From positions 62,001 through 126,000 of the forward strand of contig JBGAIH010000002.1 of the NCBI GenBank assembly GCA_044225675.1: 64,000 nucleotides of DNA, read 5' to 3'. Under the pieces are notes generated by a model that did not search any database, was not told the origin of the DNA, and saw only the letters and a list, made by a program, of their open reading frames with translations. Origin of the DNA: JACMQX01 sp044225675 (lineage in GTDB: Bacteria; Pseudomonadota; Gammaproteobacteria; Burkholderiales; Burkholderiaceae_C). The translations under genes were made by a program, and so were the position numbers. Positions 17,281 to 24,698 of the stretch are shown piece after piece. Numbering within the stretch: the stretch's first letter is position 1; each line of letters begins with the position of its first letter.

Positions 17281-19022
17281 GCCGCGAGCCGGCTTTTCAG
17301 GAAGGCAAAGACTTCCCCTGCCGGCACCTTGGTTGCCGCCGCATCGCGCCGATGCTGGTACTCCACCTGGCCTTCCTTGAGACCGCGATCGGAGAGGACG
17401 ACGCGATGGGGCACGCCGATCAGCTCCCAGTCGGCGAACATGGCGCCCGGGCGCTCACCCCGGTCATCGAGGATCACGTCGATGCCTGCGCCCAGCAGAT
17501 CGGCATGCAGCTGCTCGGCCGCCTGCCGGACGGCGTCGCTTCGGTCCATGCCGATGGGACACACCACGACCGTGAACGGCGCCAGAGCGTCCGGCCAGAT
17601 GATGCCCCGGTCGTCATGGTTCTGTTCGATCGCGGCAGCCGGCAGACGGGTGATGCCGATGCCGTAGCAGCCCATTTCCATGAACTGCGGTTTGCCGTTT
17701 TCGTCCAGGAAAGTCGCGTTCATGGCCTTGCTGTACTTGGTGCCGAGGTAGAAGACATGCCCCACTTCGATGCCGCGCTCGATCGCGAGTTGGCCCTTGC
17801 CATCGGGCGAGGCATCGCCCGCCACCACGTTGCGGATGTCGGCCACGATGGCAGGCTCAGGCAGGTCCCGGCCCCAATTGACCCCTGTGAGGTGATAGTC
17901 CGCTTCATTGGCGCCGCAGATCCAGTCGGCCAGCACCGCGACCTCCCGGTCGGCCACGATCTTCACCGGCTTGCGCAGGCCAATCGGCCCCAGATAGCCC
18001 GGCTTGCTGCCGAAATGCTCTTCGATCTCGGGCACCGTGGCAAAACGGAACCCGGCGTCCAGGCCAGGCACCTTGCCGACCTTGATTTCGTTCATGTCGT
18101 GGTCGCCGCGCAGCAGCAGCAGCCAGACCTGCACCTTGACGATCTCGCCGTGCTCGTTCAGCTCGTCCGTCGCCAGCACCAGCGACTTGACGGTGCTTTG
18201 CAGCGGCACGGACAGCAGGGCCGCCACGTCGGCGCAGGTGCTCTTGCCGGGCGTCGGCGTGCGCGTCAGCGCCATGGCCGGCTGGGGACGCGCCGCAGCC
18301 GGCGCCAGCGCTTCGGCCTTCTCCATGTTGGCGGCGTAGTCGCTGTCGGGGCAGTAGACGATGGCGTCCTCCCCTGTCGCTGCGATCACCTGGAATTCTT
18401 CGCTCAGATCGCCGCCGATGGCCCCGCTGTCCGCTGCGACCGCACGATAGCGCAGCCCGAAGCGGTCGAAGATGCGGCGGTAGGCCTGCGCCATGACCTG
18501 GTAGCTGGCCTTGGCCGCCGCGACGTCGCGGTCGAAGCTGTAGGCGTCCTTCATGATGAACTCGCGTCCGCGCATCAGGCCGAAGCGCGGACGCCGCTCG
18601 TCGCGGAACTTGGTCTGGATCTGATACAGGTTGCGAGGCAGCTGCTTGTAGCTGCGCAGTTCCTGGCGGGCGATGTCGGTGACCACCTCTTCGCTGGTTG
18701 GCTGAACGACGAAGTCCCGGTCGTGCCGGTCCTTGATGCGCAACAGCTCCGGGCCCATCTTGCCGAAGCGGCCGGTTTCCTGCCAGAGCTCGGCTGGCTG
18801 GACCACCGGCATGGTAAGTTCGACAGCGCCCGCGCGGTTCATCTCCTCCCGCACGATGGCTTCGACCTTGCGGATGACGCGCAGCCCCATCGGCATGTAG
18901 GTGTAGATGCCTGCGCCCAGCTTCTTGATCATGCCGGCGCGCATCATGAGCTTGTGGCTGACCACTTCGGCATCGGCCGGCGCTTCCTTGAGAGTGGAGA
19001 CGAAAAACTGGGAGGCTTTCAT
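17277..19022 (-). CDS. proS: Prolyl-tRNA synthetase, bacterial type with editing domain
   Basis: 581 residues, the length of the bacterial form. Class II motifs are seen early (motif 2 near FRDERRPRFGLMRGREFIMKD, within the limit of what can be read by eye), the YbaK-like editing insertion spans about residues 225-405, and the anticodon-binding domain is at the C-terminus (VVVCPIGMDRSD onward). It charges tRNA-Pro; a tRNA-Pro(CGG) gene is 5 kb away. The start codon at 19022 gives the expected MKASQFFVSTLKEAPADAE. Confidence 0.96.
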   Translation of the reverse strand: MKASQFFVSTLKEAPADAEVVSHKLMMRAGMIKKLGAGIYTYMPMGLRVIRKVEAIVREEMNRAGAVELTMPVVQPAELWQETGRFGKMGPELLRIKDRHDRDFVVQPTSEEVVTDIARQELRSYKQLPRNLYQIQTKFRDERRPRFGLMRGREFIMKDAYSFDRDVAAAKASYQVMAQAYRRIFDRFGLRYRAVAADSGAIGGDLSEEFQVIAATGEDAIVYCPDSDYAANMEKAEALAPAAARPQPAMALTRTPTPGKSTCADVAALLSVPLQSTVKSLVLATDELNEHGEIVKVQVWLLLLRGDHDMNEIKVGKVPGLDAGFRFATVPEIEEHFGSKPGYLGPIGLRKPVKIVADREVAVLADWICGANEADYHLTGVNWGRDLPEPAIVADIRNVVAGDASPDGKGQLAIERGIEVGHVFYLGTKYSKAMNATFLDENGKPQFMEMGCYGIGITRLPAAAIEQNHDDRGIIWPDALAPFTVVVCPIGMDRSDAVRQAAEQLHADLLGAGIDVILDDRGERPGAMFADWELIGVPHRVVLSDRGLKEGQVEYQHRRDAAATKVPAGEVFAFLKSRLAA

Positions 19023-19053
19023 GGGTATGGGCGCTGCTGGGACGGGCGACCCC

Positions 19054-19081
19054 TTGTCGCACTGGCCGCGCCGTGCATAAT
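19054..19081 (+). promoter_or_regulatory. Sigma-70 type promoter of rppH
   Basis: TTGTCG at 19054-19059 and CATAAT at 19076-19081, spacer 16. The predicted transcription start lies about 22 bases before the rppH ATG. It sits in the 88-base divergent region with proS. Confidence 0.55.
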
Positions 19082-19110
19082 GGGATCAGTTCAAAATTTG
19101 GGGTTTGATT

Positions 19111-19755
19111 ATGCTTGACCGGGACGGCTTTCGGCCTAACGTCGGCATCATCCTGCTCAACCAGAAAAACCAGGTGTTCTGGGGCAAGCGCATACGCACC
19201 CATTCCTGGCAGTTTCCGCAGGGTGGCATTGACCGGGGCGAGACACCCGAGCAGGCCATGTACCGCGAGCTGCATGAAGAAGTGGGGCTGATGCCCGAGC
19301 ATGTTCGCATGCTGGCCCGCACGCGTGACTGGTTGCGCTACGAGGTGCCTGACCGGTACATCCGCCGGGATGCACGTGGCCACTACAAGGGCCAGAAACA
19401 GATCTGGTACCTGCTCCAGCTCGTCGGCCACGACTGGGACCTCAACCTGCGCGCGACCAACCATCCCGAGTTCGATGCCTGGCGGTGGAACGACTACTGG
19501 GTTCCGCTCGACGTGGTGGTGGAGTTCAAGCGCGGCGTCTACGAGATGGCCCTCACCGAGCTGGCAAGGTATCTGCCGCGGCACGACCATCGCAATCGCT
19601 ACCTGCGTGGCGGAATGCGGTCGCGCGACACCGACCCGGCCGACTCCGCCGAAGCGGGCGCGCCTTTCGAGCTGCCGCCAGGGGCCACGTTCGAGCCCGA
19701 CCCGCAGGCCAGCCTGCGGCACGATGATCAGGAAAAAACTCATGCGTCTTCCTAA
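19111..19755 (+). CDS. rppH: RNA pyrophosphohydrolase (Nudix)
   Basis: 214 residues. The Nudix box GGIDRGETPEQAMYRELHEEVGL fits the consensus, and MLDRDGFRPNVGIILLNQ is the standard RppH N-terminus. It removes pyrophosphate from triphosphorylated mRNA 5' ends and so starts RNase E-dependent decay. The ATG at 19111 is preferred over a TTG two codons upstream. The C-terminal ~50 residues (acidic and proline-rich) extend past the catalytic fold. Divergent placement next to proS is common in Burkholderiales. Its end overlaps the next gene by 14 bases. Confidence 0.95.
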   Translation: MLDRDGFRPNVGIILLNQKNQVFWGKRIRTHSWQFPQGGIDRGETPEQAMYRELHEEVGLMPEHVRMLARTRDWLRYEVPDRYIRRDARGHYKGQKQIWYLLQLVGHDWDLNLRATNHPEFDAWRWNDYWVPLDVVVEFKRGVYEMALTELARYLPRHDHRNRYLRGGMRSRDTDPADSAEAGAPFELPPGATFEPDPQASLRHDDQEKTHASS

Positions 19756-20284
19756 GGGCTGCGCAGCGGCCGTGGCCTCTGCCTCCTTCATCGCCGTCTT
19801 CGCCGCCTCGGTGCTGGCCCCGCTTCACGCATCGGCCCAGGGCCGGGTGGAAGAGCGCGAATGGAAGGAGGTCGAGGCGCCGCCCCCGCCAGCGTTCGAC
19901 GTGGGACGCCTGATCCCTTTCGAGTCGAACCTCAGTTCCAGTCTGCAGTTCGGTGTGGACCCTGCGACATTGAGCATCGGGGCGGACGGCGTGCTGCGCT
20001 ACGTCGTGGTGGCCCGCTCACCGAGTGGCACGATCAACGCGATGTACGAAGGCATCCGCTGCAGCTCCGGCGAATACAAGACCTACGCGCGCTACAACCC
20101 CGGCAGCGGCTGGAACCGCGTGAGCGATCCGCAGTGGGAGATGATGCGCAACAGCGCAAACACGCGGCACACGCTTCAGCTGGCGCGCCAGGGTGGCTGC
20201 CCTCAAGGCGGCACGCCCGTTCGGGTCGACGAGGTCATCTTCGAGCTCAAGCGCCAGACCTACATCCGCTACGACCACAACTGA
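19742..20284 (+). CDS. CNP1-like family protein, exported
   Basis: 180 residues. A signal peptide is clear (MRLPKG basic end, hydrophobic core, cleavage near HASA-Q). The mature part, with RYVVVARSPSGTINAMYEGIRC and DEVIFELKRQTYIRYDHN, matches the CNP1-like family of small periplasmic proteins, whose function is not established. The start at 19742 has AGGA eight bases upstream; an ATG at 19724 is possible. It overlaps rppH by 14 bases in another frame and probably shares its transcript. Confidence 0.82.
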   Translation: MRLPKGCAAAVASASFIAVFAASVLAPLHASAQGRVEEREWKEVEAPPPPAFDVGRLIPFESNLSSSLQFGVDPATLSIGADGVLRYVVVARSPSGTINAMYEGIRCSSGEYKTYARYNPGSGWNRVSDPQWEMMRNSANTRHTLQLARQGGCPQGGTPVRVDEVIFELKRQTYIRYDHN

Positions 20285-20312
20285 ACCTGCCCCCAGGCAG
20301 CGCCCGGCCGTG

Positions 20313-21452
20313 TCAGCGCGTCAGCACGAGGTTGTCGCGGTGCACCATCTCCGGCTCAGCCGTATAGCCCAATAGCTTCTCGAACTCCGAAGACGGCTTG
20401 CGACAAAGCAGGCGGGCCTCGGCGCTCGAATAGTTGGCAAGGCCCCGGGCGAGTTCCACGCCCGAGCCGTCTCGCACCGCGATCACGTCCCCGCGCGAGA
20501 AGTCGCCCTCAACGGACGTCATGCCGATGGGCAACAGGCTCTTGCCCTCCTGACGCAGCTTGGAAGCCGCGCCATCGTCGACGGTGACGGCACCGCGCAG
20601 CTGGAGGTGGTCGGCCATCCACTGCTTGCGAGCCTGGGTCTTCTGTGTCTGGGCCACGAGCAGGGTGCCGATCGCTTCGCCCCGTGCCAGACGCACGAGC
20701 GCATCCGGCTCGCGCCCCCAGGCAATGACGGTCGACGCTCCCGAGCCGGCTGCGCGCCGGGCCGCCAGGATCTTGGTGATCATGCCGCCCTTGCCGATGC
20801 TGGAGCCCGCACCGCCCGCCATCTCTTCGAGCAGCGGGTCACCGGCCTTGGCTTCATGGATGAAGGTCGCGGCGGGGTCCTTGCGCGGGTCCGCGCTGTA
20901 CAGGCCCTTCTGGTCGGTCAGGATCACCAGCGCATCGGCTTCGATCAGGTTCGCCACCAGCGCGCCGAGCGTGTCGTTGTCTCCCACCTTGATCTCATCG
21001 TTGACGACGGTGTCGTTTTCGTTGATGACAGGCACCACCCCCAGCTTGAGCAGGGTGAGCAGGGTCGAGCGCGCGTTCAGGTAGCGCTCCCGGTCCGCGA
21101 GGTCGGCGTGAGTCAGCAGCACCTGTGCAGAACCCAAGGCGTTTTCCCGCAGCTTGGTTTCGTACATGTGGGCCAGGCCCATCTGGCCGACCGCCGCAGC
21201 CGCCTGCAACTCGTTGATTTCGTGCGGGCGCTCGCGCCAGCCCAGGCGCTTCATGCCTTCGGCGATGGCGCCGCTGGAGACCATGACCACCTCGCGCCCA
21301 TCACGCGCGAGAAGAGCCAGCTGGCGGCACCACTCGCCAATGGCGGCTTCGTCGAGGCCGCGGCCTTCATTGGTGACGAGGCTGGAGCCGACCTTCACCA
21401 CGATGCGCCGGGCATCGCGAAGCACAGTGGAAACAAGGGTTGTCTGGTTCAT
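20313..21452 (-). CDS. proB: Glutamate 5-kinase
   Basis: 379 residues. It phosphorylates glutamate as the first step of proline synthesis. The amino-acid-kinase domain starts RRIVVKVGSSLVTNEGRGLD and contains VPVINENDTVVNDEIKVGDND, which binds glutamate and nucleotide. The PUA domain occupies the last ~100 residues (GAVTVDDGAASKLRQEGKSLL). It follows obgE by 39 bases in the same direction; the obgE-proB order is common in Burkholderiales. Confidence 0.96.
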   Translation of the reverse strand: MNQTTLVSTVLRDARRIVVKVGSSLVTNEGRGLDEAAIGEWCRQLALLARDGREVVMVSSGAIAEGMKRLGWRERPHEINELQAAAAVGQMGLAHMYETKLRENALGSAQVLLTHADLADRERYLNARSTLLTLLKLGVVPVINENDTVVNDEIKVGDNDTLGALVANLIEADALVILTDQKGLYSADPRKDPAATFIHEAKAGDPLLEEMAGGAGSSIGKGGMITKILAARRAAGSGASTVIAWGREPDALVRLARGEAIGTLLVAQTQKTQARKQWMADHLQLRGAVTVDDGAASKLRQEGKSLLPIGMTSVEGDFSRGDVIAVRDGSGVELARGLANYSSAEARLLCRKPSSEFEKLLGYTAEPEMVHRDNLVLTR

Positions 21453-21491
21453 GCTGGAGAGACGAGAGGCGGCGGGCCCGCGCCCTCGGGA

Positions 21492-22559
21492 TCAGTCGGC
21501 AGGATCGCCGGAAAAACGCGGGTCGACCTCAGCCGGCTGCAGCGCGACCTGCTCGGCCTTGACGTGCTGGTAGATGGCCTGCACCAGCGGCTCGCAACCC
21601 TCACGGGTCAAGGCGGAAATCTCGAACACCGGCCCTTTGAAGCGAAAGCGCTTGACGAAGTCCTTGACGCGTGCGGCCCGCTCGTCGGCGGGGACCATGT
21701 CCAGCTTGTTGAGCACCAGCCAGCGCGGCTTGTCATACAGCGCAGCATCGTACTTGCGAAGCTCGTTGACGATCGCCTTGGCCTGGGCGACAGGATCGAC
21801 CCCATCGTCGAACGGCGCCAGGTCCACGATGTGCAGGAGCAGACGCGTGCGCTGCAGGTGGCGCAGGAAGAGATGCCCCAGCCCCGCCCCTTCGGAAGCA
21901 CCCTCGATCAGGCCCGGCAGATCGGCCACCACGAAGCTCGCCTCCGGACCGACGCGCACCACGCCAAGATTGGGATGCAGGGTGGTGAAAGGATAGTCGG
22001 CAATCCGGGGGCGTGCATTGGACACGGCCGTGATGAACGTCGATTTCCCTGCGTTGGGCATGCCCAGAAGACCGACGTCCGCCAGCACCTTGAGTTCGAG
22101 CTTGAGGCTCTTGCGCTCACCGGGCCAGCCCGGCGTCTTCTGGCGCGGCGCGCGGTTGATGGAGCTTTTGAAGCGCATGTTGCCGAAGCCGCCGTCGCCG
22201 CCTTTGGCGATGGTCACCACCTCGCCAGGCACCAGCAGTTCGTGCAGAACTTCGCCAGTCTCGGCATCGCTGATGATCGTGCCGACCGGCATCTTGAGGG
22301 TGATGTCGTCGCCGGCTGCACCGAACATGTCCGAGCCCATGCCATGCTCGCCCCGCTTGGCCTCGTGGCGCCGCGAGAACCGGAAGTCGACGAGCGTGTT
22401 GATGTTGGCGTCGGCCACGGCATACACATGCCCGCCGCGCCCGCCGTCGCCGCCATTGGGGCCGCCGAATTCCTTGTACTTCTCGTGGCGGAACGAGACG
22501 CAGCCATTGCCGCCGTCGCCGGCGGCGATGTCGATGAATGCCTCGTCTACGAACTTCAT
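21492..22559 (-). CDS. obgE: GTPase Obg/CgtA
   Basis: 355 residues. The glycine-rich Obg fold is at the N-terminus (AAGDGGNGCVSFRHEKYKEFGGPNGGDGG), followed by the GTPase domain with G1 GMPNAGKSTF, DLPGLIEGASEG and the NKLD motif in LVLNKLDMVP. It takes part in late 50S ribosome assembly and stress control. The start MKFVDEAFIDI at 22559 is the family start. It lies downstream of rplU-rpmA, as in many proteobacteria, but with a terminator in the gap. Confidence 0.96.
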   Translation of the reverse strand: MKFVDEAFIDIAAGDGGNGCVSFRHEKYKEFGGPNGGDGGRGGHVYAVADANINTLVDFRFSRRHEAKRGEHGMGSDMFGAAGDDITLKMPVGTIISDAETGEVLHELLVPGEVVTIAKGGDGGFGNMRFKSSINRAPRQKTPGWPGERKSLKLELKVLADVGLLGMPNAGKSTFITAVSNARPRIADYPFTTLHPNLGVVRVGPEASFVVADLPGLIEGASEGAGLGHLFLRHLQRTRLLLHIVDLAPFDDGVDPVAQAKAIVNELRKYDAALYDKPRWLVLNKLDMVPADERAARVKDFVKRFRFKGPVFEISALTREGCEPLVQAIYQHVKAEQVALQPAEVDPRFSGDPAD

Positions 22560-22587
22560 GATGCCCAGTTTAAATAGGTTTGTGCAC

Positions 22588-22617
22588 CAAAAACAAAGCC
22601 CCGGCAAGGCGGGGCTT
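22588..22617 (-). terminator. Rho-independent terminator after rplU-rpmA
   Basis: Arms 22596-22602 and 22611-22617 (7-bp stem AAGCCCC/GGGGCTT read on the minus strand) followed by a T-rich run (TTTGTTTTT) on the minus strand. It starts 24 bases after the rpmA stop and lies just before obgE, so obgE expression needs read-through or its own promoter. Confidence 0.75.
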
Positions 22618-22640
22618 CGATGGGTGTCGAAGTGACTGAC

Positions 22641-22898
22641 TTACGCCGGGGTCACGCTCACCGTGTGCTTGTTGAGAGAACCCTTGACCGCGAAGGACAC
22701 ATGGCCGTCCACCAGGGCGAACAGGGTGTGGTCCTTGCCCACGCCGACATTGGTGCCGGGGTGGAACTTGGTGCCGCGCTGGCGCACGATGATGGAGCCT
22801 GCGCTGATCAGTTGGCCGCCGAAGGCCTTCACGCCAAGCATCTTGGGCTGGGAATCCCGGCCGTTTCGCGTCGAGCCGCCGCCTTTTTTCTGTGCCAT
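22641..22898 (-). CDS. rpmA: Ribosomal protein bL27
   Basis: 85 residues with the standard bL27 sequence (MAQKKGGGSTRNGRDSQPKMLGVK, GSIIVRQRGTKFHPG). Its N-terminal tail reaches the peptidyl-transferase centre. It is 12 bases after rplU in the same transcript. Confidence 0.98.
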   Translation of the reverse strand: MAQKKGGGSTRNGRDSQPKMLGVKAFGGQLISAGSIIVRQRGTKFHPGTNVGVGKDHTLFALVDGHVSFAVKGSLNKHTVSVTPA

Positions 22899-22910
22899 GA
22901 CCTTTGCTCC

Positions 22911-23222
22911 TTATCCAGCGATGGCGCCGATTTGCAGCTCGGTGAACTGCTGGCGATGGCCTTGGCGCTTCTGATAGTGCTTGCGACGACGCATCTTGAA
23001 GATGCGAACCTTGTCATGCTTGCCATGCGACAGCACGGTAGCCGTGACGGTTGCGCCGGACACCAGGGGCGTGCCAACCTTGAGATCGCTGCCGGTGCCG
23101 ACAGCCAAAACCTGGTCGATCACGATTTCCTGGCCTACGTCCGCAGCAATCTGTTCTACTTTAATTTTCTCGCCGGAAGCAACGCGATACTGCTTGCCAC
23201 CGGTTTTTATGACCGCGTACAT
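22911..23222 (-). CDS. rplU: Ribosomal protein bL21
   Basis: 103 residues starting MYAVIKTGGKQYRV, the standard bL21 start, with KMRRRKHYQKRQGHRQ near the C-terminus. It binds 23S rRNA in the large subunit. First gene of the rplU-rpmA pair; an extended -10 promoter lies about 50 bases upstream. An open frame to 23339 continues upstream but has no homology. Confidence 0.98.
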   Translation of the reverse strand: MYAVIKTGGKQYRVASGEKIKVEQIAADVGQEIVIDQVLAVGTGSDLKVGTPLVSGATVTATVLSHGKHDKVRIFKMRRRKHYQKRQGHRQQFTELQIGAIAG

Positions 23223-23273
23223 GTGAGACCTCGTGAAATGAGTTCCTGCGGACGGATTTCCGCAGAGCCCAAG

Positions 23274-23282
23274 AGTATAGCA
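23274..23282 (-). promoter_or_regulatory. Extended -10 promoter of rplU-rpmA
   Basis: Read on the minus strand, TGC-TATACT occupies 23282 to 23274. The TG two bases before the hexamer is the extended -10 feature, which makes up for the weak -35 region. The expected leader is about 45 bases. Confidence 0.55.
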
Positions 23283-23342
23283 TGGTTTGCAGGCACTAAC
23301 ATGCCTTTGTCCTGGGGCGCTGAGCCGGCCGCCCGGCATTCC

Positions 23343-23348
23343 TATAAT
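23343..23348 (+). promoter_or_regulatory. -10 box of ispB
   Basis: A perfect TATAAT at 23343-23348, 15 bases before the annotated ispB ATG. No good -35 box is visible at the right distance. If used, the leader before the ATG is only about eight bases; a TTG at 23393 would leave about 38. Confidence 0.45.
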
Positions 23349-23362
23349 CAGTCTCCTCCCGG

Positions 23363-24376
23363 ATGTCCCGGGATCTTCTGCAAGCGCACCTCTTGGCCGT
23401 CAACTCTTCCAGCACCGCCACCGTCCTGTCCCTGATCGCTGACGACATGCGCGAGGTGGACGCCGTGATCAGCGCGCGGCTGGACTCCTCGGTCCCCCTG
23501 GTGGGACAGGTCGCCCGGTACATCATCTCCGCAGGAGGCAAGCGCCTGCGTCCTGCACTGCTGCTGCTGGTCAGCGGCGCTTTGAGCTTTCGCGGCGCGC
23601 AGCGCTTCAACCTGGCCGCGGTGGTGGAGTTCATCCACACCGCAACGCTGCTGCATGACGACGTGGTCGACGATTCCACGCTGCGCCGCGGTCGCGCCAC
23701 CGCCAACGAGACCTTCGGCAATCCGGCCAGCGTGCTGGTGGGCGACTTTCTCTACTCGCGCGCCTTCCAGATGATGGTCGACAGCGCAAGCATGCGCGTC
23801 ATGGAGATCCTTGCCGAAGCGACCAACGTGATCGCCGAAGGCGAGGTGCTTCAGTTGATGAACATGCACGACGCCTCGCTCGACGAAGCCGGCTACCTGC
23901 GTGTCATCCAGTCCAAGACGGCCAAGCTCTTCGAGGCCAGTGCGCGCCTGGCCGCCATTCTTGCCGGCAGCGATGCCCGCACGGAGCAGGCTTGCGCGAC
24001 CTACGGCCAGGCACTCGGAACCGCCTTCCAGGTGATCGACGACGTGCTGGACTACGAGGGCGACGCAGCCGTGATGGGCAAGAATCTCGGCGACGACCTT
24101 CGCGAGGGCAAGGCCACACTGCCGCTGATCATTGCGATGCAGCGCGGCAGTGCAGCTCAGGCGGCCATCATCCGCAATGCGATTGAATCCGGAGGGATCG
24201 ACTCCCTGCACGACATCGTGGGCATCGTCCGCGAAACGGGCGCCCTCGACGCCACCAAGAACGCCGCCGCCACAGAGGCACAGCGAGCGATCGAAGCGAT
24301 GGCCGAGCTGCCGCGCAATCACTACACCGAGGGTTTGCTACAATTGGCGGCTCAGCTGCTGCAACGTCGGGCTTGA
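23363..24376 (+). CDS. ispB: Octaprenyl diphosphate synthase
   Basis: 337 residues, trans-isoprenyl diphosphate synthase family. The first aspartate-rich motif is in LLHDDVVDDSTLRRGRAT and the second in FQVIDDVLDYEGD; GGKRLRPALLLL is also typical. It makes the polyprenyl tail of ubiquinone. Placement beside rplU-rpmA, in the opposite direction, is the usual proteobacterial arrangement. The start is uncertain: the ATG at 23363 lies only 15 bases after a TATAAT box, and a TTG at 23393 is the alternative; the conserved region begins near residue 22. Confidence 0.93.
   Translation: MSRDLLQAHLLAVNSSSTATVLSLIADDMREVDAVISARLDSSVPLVGQVARYIISAGGKRLRPALLLLVSGALSFRGAQRFNLAAVVEFIHTATLLHDDVVDDSTLRRGRATANETFGNPASVLVGDFLYSRAFQMMVDSASMRVMEILAEATNVIAEGEVLQLMNMHDASLDEAGYLRVIQSKTAKLFEASARLAAILAGSDARTEQACATYGQALGTAFQVIDDVLDYEGDAAVMGKNLGDDLREGKATLPLIIAMQRGSAAQAAIIRNAIESGGIDSLHDIVGIVRETGALDATKNAAATEAQRAIEAMAELPRNHYTEGLLQLAAQLLQRRA
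24336..24344 (+). promoter_or_regulatory. Extended -10 promoter for tRNA-Pro, inside ispB
   Basis: TGC-TACAAT at 24336-24344, within the last codons of ispB and about 60 bases before the mature tRNA. The -35 region is weak. Confidence 0.4.
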
Positions 24377-24404
24377 CCCGGCTTAGTCAGCATCAAGCCA
24401 CACG

Positions 24405-24481
24405 CGGGGTGTAGCTTAGCCTGGTAGAGCGCTACGTTCGGGACGTAGAGGCCGGAGGTTCGAATCCTCTCACCCCGACCA
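24405..24481 (+). tRNA. tRNA-Pro (anticodon CGG)
   Basis: 77 bases with encoded CCA (24479-24481). The acceptor arms CGGGGTG (24405-24411) and CACCCCG (24471-24477) pair fully. The anticodon stem CTACG/CGTAG encloses the loop TTCGGGA, anticodon CGG, which reads CCG proline codons. The T-arm has the standard GGTTCGAATCC. It closely resembles E. coli proK. The 217 bases between it and pilB show no further gene. Confidence 0.97.
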
Positions 24482-24698
24482 ATTCTTCTTTTCGCCGCCG
24501 CCTTTCCAGGTGAGACGCGCGCACTCGTAACCAGTTGCAAGCAGGTCCGGGCAGATTCCTGCGGGGGTCCCGCATCGCGTCCCAGCCGGGGCTGAGGCCA
24601 TAAGGCCGGGCAAGACCACGCACCCGGTTTTGCATTTACAGCATCGGAGCAATCAGCGATGATTGGCAATTCCCATTTCCGTATTGCAATCGCCTTAC

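Noticed and set aside
20607..22577. 656-codon plus-strand frame across proB and obgE
   Set aside because: Spans two real genes on the other strand and their intergenic gap; no homology visible.
23393..23395. TTG as the ispB start instead of ATG 23363
   Set aside because: Not excluded, but the ATG is kept because no Shine-Dalgarno sequence supports the TTG; recorded as an alternative in the ispB entry.
24482..24698. Sigma-54 promoter searched for in front of pilB
   Set aside because: TGGCA and TTGCA occur near 24664-24687, but the spacing does not fit the -24/-12 pattern.
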